Below, one piece after another: positions 1 to 6,250 of a stretch of 6,614 nt of DNA. Under the pieces are notes generated by a model. It was not told the DNA's origin, ran no database searches, and saw nothing but the letters and a program-made list of their open reading frames with translations. How positions within the stretch are numbered: the first letter of the stretch is position 1; every line of letters starts with the position of its first letter. Source of the DNA: JBDNIO01 sp041688215 (lineage in GTDB: Bacteria; Pseudomonadota; Gammaproteobacteria; Nevskiales; Salinisphaeraceae); the NCBI GenBank assembly GCA_041688215.1, contig JBDNIO010000259.1, forward strand, positions 1-6,614. The letters are read 5' to 3'. The position numbers and the translations under genes were made by a program.

Positions 1-96
1 CTACCCGGCCAGCCTTCTGAGGAAAATCAAGCCGAGCCCGAGACGCAGGAAACACCCGAGGCCGAGCCCGGTTCGGCGACTCAATTCGGACTCTAA
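1..96 (+). CDS. gspJ: C-terminal tail of probable type II secretion minor pseudopilin GspJ (5' end outside window)
   Basis: Frame 1 is open from the first base to a TAA at 94-96 and encodes 31 residues. They are dominated by Glu, Pro, Gln and Ala, starting LPGQPSEENQ and ending SATQFGL. No domain is visible in this stretch. The identification rests on position: in type II secretion operons gspJ lies directly upstream of gspK, and here the stop shares its last base with the gspK ATG (TAATG), which implies translational coupling. GspJ is a minor pseudopilin that forms the tip complex with GspI and GspK in the inner membrane and periplasm. The acidic, proline-rich end looks like a disordered extension after the globular domain. 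It could be another gene only if the operon order is unusual. Confidence 0.6.
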   Translation, partial: LPGQPSEENQAEPETQETPEAEPGSATQFGL

Positions 97-1037
97 TGAA
101 ATTCGCTGCTCACAAGTCACAACAAGGCATTGCGCTGATCACGGCGCTACTCATGGTCGCGCTGGTTACAATTATCGGCGCCGGTCTAGTTACGCAAATG
201 AATGTCGCCGTGCATCGCAGCGGCAATCTGTGGCTGGATGAACAGGCCTGGTGGTACGTAATCGGCGTGGAGAACTGGATCGGTCAGATCCTGCAACTGG
301 ACGCCCAGAATAGCGAAATCGATGCCCTCACCGAAGCCTGGGCGCAGCCGGTGGATTATTTGCCCATCGAAGGCGGGGCGCTCCAGGGTAAGCTGCAAGA
401 CCTGCAAGGCCGGTTTAATCTCAACAATCTGGCCGAACCCGGGCCGGCGGTATTGGCACGCTGCCAGCGCCTGATTCAGTTTATTACGGAACTCGACCCC
501 GTAACCGCGGCAACCATTGCCCAGTCAACCCGCGACTGGATCGACGCTGACACCAATGTCACCCTGCCCTACGGCGCAGAGGATGATTTTTATTTGGGGC
601 AAATTCCCGCTTACCGCACTGCCAACCAGCCCATGGTCAGCCCCAGCGAGTTGCTGCTGGTCAATGGCGTAACCCCTGAGCTTTATGCGGCACTTGAACC
701 GCACATTACCGCCTTACCGGAAACAACCGCGCTCAATGTGAACACTGCTACCCTCGCCAATCTGGCAGCGCTGGCGCCCAATATTAAACCCGCCGACCTG
801 GAAGCACTGCTAGCCAAGCGTCTGGAAGCACCCTGGGGTGACGTACAGGCTTTCCGGCAGGAAAACGCAACAGCAGGTCTGCAAATAAACAATGATGACT
901 TGACCGTCACTACCCGCTATTTTCAGGCCTCCGGCCTGATCGCGGTAGACCGCGGCCAGCTAAAATTTCGCAGCACCTTTGTGCGCACCAGCGGTGGACA
1001 AACCCGCCTGATTGCCCATAATCGCGACACAAATTAA
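96..1037 (+). CDS. gspK: Type II secretion system minor pseudopilin GspK
   Basis: GspK is the large minor pseudopilin that caps the type II secretion pseudopilus together with GspI and GspJ. The 313-residue product is a typical family length. It starts with a short basic leader ending Q10-G11, the expected prepilin peptidase (GspO) cleavage site, followed by a hydrophobic helix at about 12-33. Position +5 of the mature protein is Thr (T16) instead of the Glu found in other pseudopilins, which is the known hallmark of GspK. Family motifs follow: DLQGRFNLNNL at 102-112, DWIDAD at 147-152, a YRTANQPMVSPSELLLVNGV block at 173-192, and ALNVNTA at 212-218, with helical repeats between them as in the family's inserted alpha domain. 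The ATG at 96 overlaps the upstream stop by one base, and GGA at 88-90 is a modest ribosome binding site. gspL follows after 33 bases. Confidence 0.96.
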   Translation: MKFAAHKSQQGIALITALLMVALVTIIGAGLVTQMNVAVHRSGNLWLDEQAWWYVIGVENWIGQILQLDAQNSEIDALTEAWAQPVDYLPIEGGALQGKLQDLQGRFNLNNLAEPGPAVLARCQRLIQFITELDPVTAATIAQSTRDWIDADTNVTLPYGAEDDFYLGQIPAYRTANQPMVSPSELLLVNGVTPELYAALEPHITALPETTALNVNTATLANLAALAPNIKPADLEALLAKRLEAPWGDVQAFRQENATAGLQINNDDLTVTTRYFQASGLIAVDRGQLKFRSTFVRTSGGQTRLIAHNRDTN

Positions 1038-1070
1038 CACCGCCTGGCGGCTAATCGGTAAATTAGAGGC
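1038..1070 (+). promoter_or_regulatory. gspK-gspL gap with two small tandem stem-loops and a very close ribosome binding site
   Basis: This 33-base gap contains CCGC-CTG-GCGG (1040-1050, 4-bp stem) directly followed by CTAAT-CGGTAA-ATTAG (1051-1066, 5-bp stem). The only Shine-Dalgarno-like sequence is GAGG at 1066-1069, one base from the gspL ATG at 1071, and its first G pairs in the second stem. An in-frame TAA at 1059-1061 rules out a start further upstream. The structures are short and could be chance. If real, they would tune gspL translation relative to gspK. This is inference from sequence only. Confidence 0.25.
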
Positions 1071-2279
1071 ATGGATGATCAACTTATAATATATCTCGCC
1101 CCCGGCGAGTGGGTTTACTGGTGCCCGCAAGGCAGTACCCAATACAAGCATGGGCACCTGGTAGAGGCCATCGAGGATGCAGCCAGTTGCGAAATCATCG
1201 TTGTGCTGCCGGGCGAGTCCGTGCTTTTCACAGAAGTAGCCCTGCCGCCGATACGTCAGGCCTCGCGGCGCTTGCAGGCCACCCGTTATGCACTCGAAGA
1301 GCAGGTCGCAAGTCCGGTAGACAAGCTGCATTTCAGCTTGTCGCCACGTCAGCCGGACGGCGCCACCCCGGTTGCGGTCATTGATGACCAGACGCTGAAC
1401 GACACTCTGGCTGACTTTGGCCCGCATCGCAGCCAGATTATTGCGGTAGTGGTTGACGTCCTGTGTCTGCCCGACCCCGGCGCGGACCCGGACAACGCCA
1501 GCTGTAGCGTACGCATGCTGGAGGACCGCGCCCTGGTAAGACGCAGTCGATACCATGGTTTCGCGTGCGAACTGAACCTGCTGGATATGCTCTTGTCTGT
1601 CTCGGGGCTGAATGAAGCACAGATTAATGTCGCATCGGAAGATAACCCTCTGCAGCAGGCTACGCTGGAAAATCTGGCGCACCGTGGTCATGTTATCGCG
1701 CGCGAGCCCGACGCCAGTGCCTACGACTGGCTGGCGGATGTTACCGCGCAATCCGGGGTCAATCTGCTGCAGGCCGCGTATGCGCCCAACAGCGCCATGG
1801 ACAATGCCTGGGCACCCCTGCGTGCTACCGCAGTGCTGGCCGGCGTCTGGCTGGTACTGGCACTGGCGACCCAGACATTCAAATACTTCCAGCTTAGCGA
1901 ACAGGCCAGTCAATTGGATCAGCAGGCCGAAGCCACGTTCCGCAAAGCCTTCCCACAGGTGCAAACGATTAACGATATGCGCGTGCAGGCGGAGCAGAAC
2001 ATACGCGAACTCCGTGGCAGCGGCGGCACCAGCGGCATATTTCCCTTGCTGGGCGCCACCGCTATCGCTACCAATGAGGCGCAAGGTCTGGAAGTGCAAT
2101 CCCTGCAATTTCGGGACGGCGCATTAAGTTTAAGCCTACGCGGCAAGGATATTCAGGCGCTGGAAGGTTTGCGCAGCAGCTTCGGAAAACAGCCGAATGC
2201 CGAATTACAGGTCGAAAGTGCAGACGCCGCCAGTGAAGGCGTGCAAATCCGAGCACGCGTAACCGGAGCCGGCGCATGA
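1071..2279 (+). CDS. gspL: Type II secretion system inner-membrane platform protein GspL
   Basis: GspL links the cytoplasmic secretion ATPase GspE to the inner-membrane platform (GspF, GspM). The 402-residue product shows the expected architecture. An N-terminal cytoplasmic domain of actin-like fold spans about residues 1-240 and includes ALEEQVASPVDKLHF at 74-88 and the characteristic NLLQAAYAP at 231-239. One membrane segment follows at about 250-268 (ATAVLAGVWLVLALA). A periplasmic part begins with a helical stretch rich in Gln and Glu (about 272-315) and ends in a small ferredoxin-like domain (about 325-402). The first residues, MDDQLIIYL, match the usual beta-strand start of the family, supporting ATG 1071 despite a poorly spaced ribosome binding site. 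The stop overlaps the gspM start as ATGA. A long antisense open frame over this gene is a coding shadow. Confidence 0.96.
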   Translation: MDDQLIIYLAPGEWVYWCPQGSTQYKHGHLVEAIEDAASCEIIVVLPGESVLFTEVALPPIRQASRRLQATRYALEEQVASPVDKLHFSLSPRQPDGATPVAVIDDQTLNDTLADFGPHRSQIIAVVVDVLCLPDPGADPDNASCSVRMLEDRALVRRSRYHGFACELNLLDMLLSVSGLNEAQINVASEDNPLQQATLENLAHRGHVIAREPDASAYDWLADVTAQSGVNLLQAAYAPNSAMDNAWAPLRATAVLAGVWLVLALATQTFKYFQLSEQASQLDQQAEATFRKAFPQVQTINDMRVQAEQNIRELRGSGGTSGIFPLLGATAIATNEAQGLEVQSLQFRDGALSLSLRGKDIQALEGLRSSFGKQPNAELQVESADAASEGVQIRARVTGAGA

Positions 2280-2767
2280 AGGAGTGGTTTAATTCGCTAG
2301 TACCGCGCGAACGCATGCTGGTGCTGGCTGCTGGCGCGATTTCTATGGCCGTGCTGTTTTTTCTGCTGGTCTGGGAGCCGCTGGTTACGGCCAATGACAA
2401 CCTTGAGCAGCGGGTTATCTCAGCGCAGGAATTAAATAACTGGATGGCCGGCATTCAGCAGGAAGCCACGGACCTGCGTAGTAGCGGCCGCCGCAATGCA
2501 ATCAAGGGCCGAAACCAGTCACTGCTGTCCCTGGTTGACAAAACCAGCCGCACTTCGGGTCTGGGTGAAGCCGTTACACGCATCCAGCCGGAAGGCGAGG
2601 ATCAGGCCCAGGTCACCCTCGAGGAGGCGGGTTTCAACGAGATGCTTTTCTGGTTAAGCCAACTCGAACAGGACTACGGCATACGCGCTACCGCCCTGAC
2701 CCTCACCCGTGGTGAAAAAGCCGGTGTGGTACAGGTGCGGATGACATTAACCCGCGCAAACAGCTAA
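2276..2767 (+). CDS. gspM: Type II secretion system protein GspM
   Basis: GspM is a bitopic inner-membrane protein that binds and stabilises GspL in the assembly platform. The product has 163 residues, normal for the family. A short cytoplasmic segment (MKEWFNSLVPRER) precedes one membrane helix at about 15-33, which ends in the family-typical LVWEPL at 31-36. A helical region (about 37-80) then leads into a periplasmic ferredoxin-like domain with SLLSLVDKTSRTSGL and, further on, a VTLEEAGFNEMLFWLSQLE stretch followed by DYGI. The last is a recognisable GspM signature. The ATG at 2276 lies within the last codons of gspL (ATGA overlap), so the two partners are probably translationally coupled. 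gspN starts 9 bases after the stop. Confidence 0.95.
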   Translation: MKEWFNSLVPRERMLVLAAGAISMAVLFFLLVWEPLVTANDNLEQRVISAQELNNWMAGIQQEATDLRSSGRRNAIKGRNQSLLSLVDKTSRTSGLGEAVTRIQPEGEDQAQVTLEEAGFNEMLFWLSQLEQDYGIRATALTLTRGEKAGVVQVRMTLTRANS

Positions 2768-2776
2768 GCGTTACAA

Positions 2777-3526
2777 ATGAATTTGAAATTATTGATACCC
2801 GTCGGGCTGCTGGCCCTGTGCATTGGTCTGGTTATTCATCTGCCGGCACCGGTAGCTTCAGGCTGGGTAGAGACCCAAATTCCCGGATTACGCTTAACCG
2901 GCGTATCCGGAGACGTTTTCACTGGCCGGGCGCAGTATGTGGGCATCAATGACATCACGCTGGAAGATGTCCGCTGGCAGTTTTCCCCTATGGGCCTGTT
3001 ACTGGGGCGCGCCGACATTAACCTGAAAATGAGTACCGACACCGGCAGCGTCAGCGCCGATGTAAGCCACAGCGTACTCGGGAATACCCGTTTGCAGAAT
3101 GTGAACGGCAACGCCTCCTTAAGCTGGCTCGGCGGTTTGGCCGGCTACCGCTTTGTGCCTATGGACGGCTTGCTCAACCTGCAGGATGTAAGTGCCGATA
3201 TCGAAGCACAGAATTTACTGCATGCCAAAGGCCAGGCCGTTATCAACAACGCCAACTGGTTGTTGTTCAAACCGCCGATCACTTTTGGCAGCTTCAAGGC
3301 AGCTCTGGGTTCCAAGGGCGAAGTCAACAGTCTGGAAGTGATCGACAGCGATGGCCCCCTGCAGGTACAGGGGGGTGTCCGCATGGGTGCGAACCGTGGT
3401 TACGTGGTGGATATCCGTATGCGCGCCCGTGCCGGTGCCGATCAGCGGCTGAAGAAAATACTGGACCAGCTCGGCAAGGCCGATACCGAAGGCTGGTATA
3501 AAATAGACGAACGCGGACGATTGTAA
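2777..3526 (+). CDS. gspN: Type II secretion system protein GspN
   Basis: GspN is an accessory inner-membrane/periplasmic component found in only some type II secretion systems; its exact role is not settled. The 249-residue product fits the family. It has an N-terminal hydrophobic anchor at about 4-22 (LKLLIPVGLLALCIGLVI) and then a beta-rich periplasmic domain. Visible family features are the HLPAPVASGW stretch after the anchor, the GLRLTGVSGDVFTGRA segment at 37-52, a DGLLNLQDV block at 130-138, and the conserved end ILDQLGKADTEGWYKIDERG followed by RL. The ribosome binding site is weak (TAAG near 2765-2768), suggesting coupling to gspM, whose stop is 9 bases upstream. This is the last secretion gene in the run. 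Its final codon and stop overlap a candidate Pho box for the following pst operon. Confidence 0.93.
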   Translation: MNLKLLIPVGLLALCIGLVIHLPAPVASGWVETQIPGLRLTGVSGDVFTGRAQYVGINDITLEDVRWQFSPMGLLLGRADINLKMSTDTGSVSADVSHSVLGNTRLQNVNGNASLSWLGGLAGYRFVPMDGLLNLQDVSADIEAQNLLHAKGQAVINNANWLLFKPPITFGSFKAALGSKGEVNSLEVIDSDGPLQVQGGVRMGANRGYVVDIRMRARAGADQRLKKILDQLGKADTEGWYKIDERGRL

Positions 3527-3576
3527 CGCCCCTGTAATACTCAGCTTCCGTTTCCGGTCTGTGTTTGTTCGATACT
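3521..3576 (+). promoter_or_regulatory. Candidate Pho box and promoter for the pst operon
   Basis: Two 7-base direct repeats, TTGTAAC (3521-3527) and CTGTAAT (3532-3538), are separated by 4 bases, giving the 11-base period of PhoB sites (consensus CTGTCAT-N4-CTGTCAT). The second matches 6 of 7 positions and the first 4 of 7. A possible -10 element, GATACT at 3571-3576 (4 of 6 against TATAAT), lies where it would follow if two tandem 22-base boxes were present, although the second box (3543-3564) is degenerate. No good -35 is seen, as expected for PhoB-activated promoters. The site starts in the last sense codon of gspN. It is plausible because the downstream genes are a phosphate transporter, but it is unproven. 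Confidence 0.38.
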
Positions 3577-3630
3577 TGAATTTTTACTCATATCAACGCC
3601 GGTTCAATCATCAAAATTCATCTCCAAACC

Positions 3631-3636
3631 AGGGAG
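3631..3636 (+). promoter_or_regulatory. Ribosome binding site that fixes the pstS start
   Basis: AGGGAG lies 5 bases before the ATG at 3642. It decides between this start and the upstream in-frame GTG at 3561, which has no such site and would place 27 polar and aromatic residues before the lipoprotein signal peptide. Confidence 0.8.
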
Positions 3637-3641
3637 CAGCC

Positions 3642-4508
3642 ATGCTGCATCGCCTCAGACTATTACCGATTTTCGCACTCATAGGCTTGCTTGCTGCTGG
3701 CTGCGGCCAGACGGGCTCATCAGACGCCGGCAGCAATACATCGAGTAATGCGTCGCCCGACGCATTAACCGGCAAGCTCTCGCTTACGGGTTCGAGCACC
3801 GTGGCGCCCCTGGTGGCTGAAATCGCCAAACGCTTTGAAAGTGACCATCCCGAAGTGCGCATTGATGTGCAAACTGGTGGCTCCTCGCGCGGCGTTGCCG
3901 ATGCCGGGCGCGGCACCGCAGATATCGGCATGGCCTCGCGCGCACTCAAAGCATCAGAAAGCGGTCTGCAAAGTTTCACCATCGCCCGTGACGGCATTTG
4001 CGTTATCTTGAATAGCGACAACCCTGTCAAGGAACTTACCGAGGCGCAGGTGGTGGATATTTATACCGGCAAGATCAGCAACTGGAACCAGGTTGGCGGT
4101 AACAACGCGCCCATTACCGTAGTCAACAAGGCCCAGGGGCGTTCGACCCTGGAATTGTTTCTTGAATATTTCGAGCTCGAAGCCGAACAGGTTGCTGCGG
4201 ACGTAGTTATCGGCGATAACGAACAAGGTATTAAAACCGTTTCCGGGAATAGCAACGCTATCGGCTATGTATCCGTCGGCGCCGCGGAGTACAACGCAGA
4301 GAGCGGTGTACCCATCAAACTGTTACCACTTAACGGCGTGGCCGCAAATATAGAAACGGTTGCCGATGGCAGTTTCCCGTTGAACCGCCCCTTGAACCTG
4401 CTGACAAACGCGCCGCCCGAGGGCCTGAAAAAAGCCTTCATCAATTATGCAAAGTCGCCAAAAGTACATGATCTGGTCCGGGATCTTTACTTTGTCCCCG
4501 TTAAATAA
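3642..4508 (+). CDS. pstS: Phosphate ABC transporter substrate-binding lipoprotein PstS
   Basis: PstS captures inorganic phosphate outside the inner membrane and delivers it to PstC/PstA. From ATG 3642 the product has 288 residues. The signal peptide has a basic start (MLHRLR), a hydrophobic core and the lipobox LAAGC with Cys21, so a lipoprotein is predicted. A Ser/Gly/Asn/Asp linker covers about 22-43. The binding domain shows the phosphate-loop motifs of the family: TGSSTVAP at 49-56, GGSSRGV at 79-85, ADIGMASR at 93-100 and ARDGI at 115-119, then YTGKISNWNQVGG at 141-153, AQGRSTLELF at 164-173 and NAIGYVSVGA at 205-214. The protein is shorter than E. coli PstS (a soluble protein of roughly 340 residues), which is usual for this lipoprotein-type subgroup. 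pstC overlaps its 3' end. Specificity for phosphate is inferred from the family and the pstCAB context. Confidence 0.94.
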   Translation: MLHRLRLLPIFALIGLLAAGCGQTGSSDAGSNTSSNASPDALTGKLSLTGSSTVAPLVAEIAKRFESDHPEVRIDVQTGGSSRGVADAGRGTADIGMASRALKASESGLQSFTIARDGICVILNSDNPVKELTEAQVVDIYTGKISNWNQVGGNNAPITVVNKAQGRSTLELFLEYFELEAEQVAADVVIGDNEQGIKTVSGNSNAIGYVSVGAAEYNAESGVPIKLLPLNGVAANIETVADGSFPLNRPLNLLTNAPPEGLKKAFINYAKSPKVHDLVRDLYFVPVK

Positions 4509-5358
4509 GGACGCCATCCTGCTCTGGACGTTGCGCTGCTTCGCGGCGCTATCCGGCATCATCGTATTACTGATACTGCTGTTTCTGGCGCGTGAATCGC
4601 TACCCGCCCTGCGAGATATCGGGCTGTTGCGCTTTGCCAATGACACCTCCTGGCACCCCAGCGAAGTTGCGGCAGAAGGCCAATTCAACCTCTTGCCCAT
4701 GCTCTGGGGCACCCTGTTTACTACCCTGGGTGCGGTATTGCTGGCCACACCGTTGGGGCTGCTTTCAGCATTATTCTGCCGCTTCTATGCGCCGCCGAAA
4801 CTCAGTGTTATCTATCGCCGGATTATGGAATTGCTGGCGGGGATTCCGTCCGTAGTTTATGGCTTCTGGGGACTGGTTGTGCTGGTCCCGCTGATCGCCC
4901 AACTGGCGCCCCCAGGGGCCAGCCTGTTGGCGGGCATTCTGATTCTGACCATCATGATTGTACCCACCGTGGCCCTGTTCGCCGATGCCGCAATCGCCAA
5001 CGTGCCCCAGGCTTATCTGAATGGCGCGGCCGCGCTCGCCTTATCCCGATGGGGCACGCTCTGGGGTGTGATTTTACCGGCCGCGCGTAACGGCATTTAC
5101 ACCGGCGTAATTCTGGCCACCGGCCGTGCCATCGGCGAAACCATGGCGCTGCTCATGGTCTGCGGCAACGTGGTTCAGGTGCCCGACAGTTTCTTCGCCC
5201 CCATGCGTACGCTAACCGCCAATATTGCGCTGGAAATGGCCTATGCACTGGGGGATCATCGCGGCGCGCTATTTGTCAGCGGGCTGCTGCTCATGGCCAT
5301 GGTGTTGCTGTTGGTTGCAGTAGCTGATCGGCTGGATACGGGGAATGTGCATGGCTGA
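4492..5358 (+). CDS. pstC: Phosphate ABC transporter permease PstC
   Basis: PstC forms the inner-membrane phosphate channel with PstA. Family features are the SWHP...FNLLPMLWGTL segment after the first helix, ELLAGIPSVVYGFWGL at 113-128, and the cytoplasmic coupling loop with ALALSRWGTLWGVILPAARN at 181-200 followed by GRAIGETMALL, which contacts the ATPase. About six membrane helices are visible (near 12-33, 67-97, 114-138, 144-165, 200-222 and 256-278). The start is uncertain. I chose TTG 4492 (288 residues, MSPLNKDAILLW), with GGGA at 4480-4483 eight bases upstream. ATG 4447 and ATG 4468 are in-frame alternatives that add 15 or 8 residues but lack a clear ribosome binding site. Any of these starts overlaps pstS (17 to 62 bases), pointing to coupled translation. 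The gene ends 8 bases inside pstA. Confidence 0.93.
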   Translation: MSPLNKDAILLWTLRCFAALSGIIVLLILLFLARESLPALRDIGLLRFANDTSWHPSEVAAEGQFNLLPMLWGTLFTTLGAVLLATPLGLLSALFCRFYAPPKLSVIYRRIMELLAGIPSVVYGFWGLVVLVPLIAQLAPPGASLLAGILILTIMIVPTVALFADAAIANVPQAYLNGAAALALSRWGTLWGVILPAARNGIYTGVILATGRAIGETMALLMVCGNVVQVPDSFFAPMRTLTANIALEMAYALGDHRGALFVSGLLLMAMVLLLVAVADRLDTGNVHG

Positions 5359-6241
5359 AGCGGCGTCTGCATTAAATTTAGGCAATAGACGGTTAGCCGT
5401 TCGCGGACACTATGCGGACCGCATAGCCAGCCTGTTGGTGTGGATAACGGCATGTGCGATCACAGCCGTATTCTGCTGGATACTGGGGGATTTGCTGTGG
5501 AACGGTCTAAGCCGCATTTCCTGGTCTTTTCTGATAGATGAACCGCTGCGTTCAGGACGTGATGGCGGCATTTTTCCTGTGATTGTCGCCACCTTGATGA
5601 TCGTCGGCATCTGCCTGGTCGTGGTCATTCCGCTGAGCTTGGGGGCGGCGATCATGTTGTCTGAATACACCCGCTCAGACCGCTGGTTCAGCCGCAGCAT
5701 CCGACGCAGTCTGGATGTGCTGGCCGGGGTGCCGTCTATCGTATTCGGGTTATTTGGCAATGCTTTCTTCTGTATTTATCTAGGGCTGGGCTATTCCATA
5801 CTCGCCGGCGGGCTCACCCTGGCCTGTATGGTGTTGCCCATTCTGATTCGGGCCACCGAGGAAGGTTTTCGCGGCGTGCCGGATGAATATCGCCAGGCCG
5901 GAGCCGCGCTGGGAATGTCGCGCACCGGCACACTTGCACATATATTGTTGCCGTTGGCAGTACCGGGATTAGTCGTCGGCCTGGTGCTTGGCATCGGCCG
6001 CGCCATGGCGGAAACCGCCGCCCTGCTGTTTACCAGCGGTTATGTGGCGCGCATGCCGGAAAGCCTGCTAGATTCTGGCCGGAGCCTGTCCATACATATA
6101 TTTGACCTGTCCATGAACATCCCCGGCGGCACGGGTAATGCCTATGCCTCGGCTTTAATTCTTATTTCCCTGTTGTTGCTCATCAACCTGGCGGCCTCGT
6201 GGCTATCATGGCGCTGGTTGCAACGCACACTGCTTTACTAA
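5351..6241 (+). CDS. pstA: Phosphate ABC transporter permease PstA
   Basis: PstA is the second channel subunit of the phosphate importer in the inner membrane. The product is 296 residues, close to the family norm. It shows a GGIFPVIVATLMIV segment at 72-85, the hallmark SLDVLAGVPSIVFGLFG at 120-136, and a well-kept permease coupling loop (EYRQAGAALGMSRTGTLAHI at 179-198, then LLPLAVPGL), followed by GRAMAETAALLFTSG at 216-230. Six membrane helices are apparent, the first at about 28-50 and the last at about 267-288. I prefer ATG 5351 because GGGGA (5340-5344) lies 6 bases upstream. ATG 5345, two codons earlier, sits directly after that site. The start lies within the last codons of pstC (8-base overlap), so translation is probably coupled. 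pstB begins 9 bases after the stop. Confidence 0.95.
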   Translation: MAEAASALNLGNRRLAVRGHYADRIASLLVWITACAITAVFCWILGDLLWNGLSRISWSFLIDEPLRSGRDGGIFPVIVATLMIVGICLVVVIPLSLGAAIMLSEYTRSDRWFSRSIRRSLDVLAGVPSIVFGLFGNAFFCIYLGLGYSILAGGLTLACMVLPILIRATEEGFRGVPDEYRQAGAALGMSRTGTLAHILLPLAVPGLVVGLVLGIGRAMAETAALLFTSGYVARMPESLLDSGRSLSIHIFDLSMNIPGGTGNAYASALILISLLLLINLAASWLSWRWLQRTLLY

Positions 6242-6250
6242 AACACGCTT

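Noticed and set aside
960..2108. Long antisense open frame (382 codons) opposite gspK/gspL
   Set aside because: It lies fully opposite a confidently assigned gspL. Its product is rich in Gly, Arg and Gln with no recognisable domain, and long antisense frames are common in GC-rich genes.
1612..2127. Second + strand frame of 171 codons inside gspL
   Set aside because: It is an out-of-frame shadow of gspL with a composition rich in Pro, Arg, Ser and Trp and no family resemblance.
3567..3596. Sigma-70 promoter with TTGTTC as -35 (3567-3572) and TCATAT as -10
   Set aside because: The spacing is acceptable, but the -10 matches the consensus at only 3 of 6 positions. The GATACT alternative with the Pho-like repeats is more coherent, though still weak.
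3561..3641. GTG 3561 as the start of pstS (27 extra residues)
   Set aside because: It has no ribosome binding site and would bury the lipoprotein signal peptide. ATG 3642 has AGGGAG at ideal spacing.
3527..3641. Possible rho-independent terminator after gspN
   Set aside because: The only T run (3581-3585) is not preceded by a stable GC-rich inverted repeat, so I do not call a terminator.
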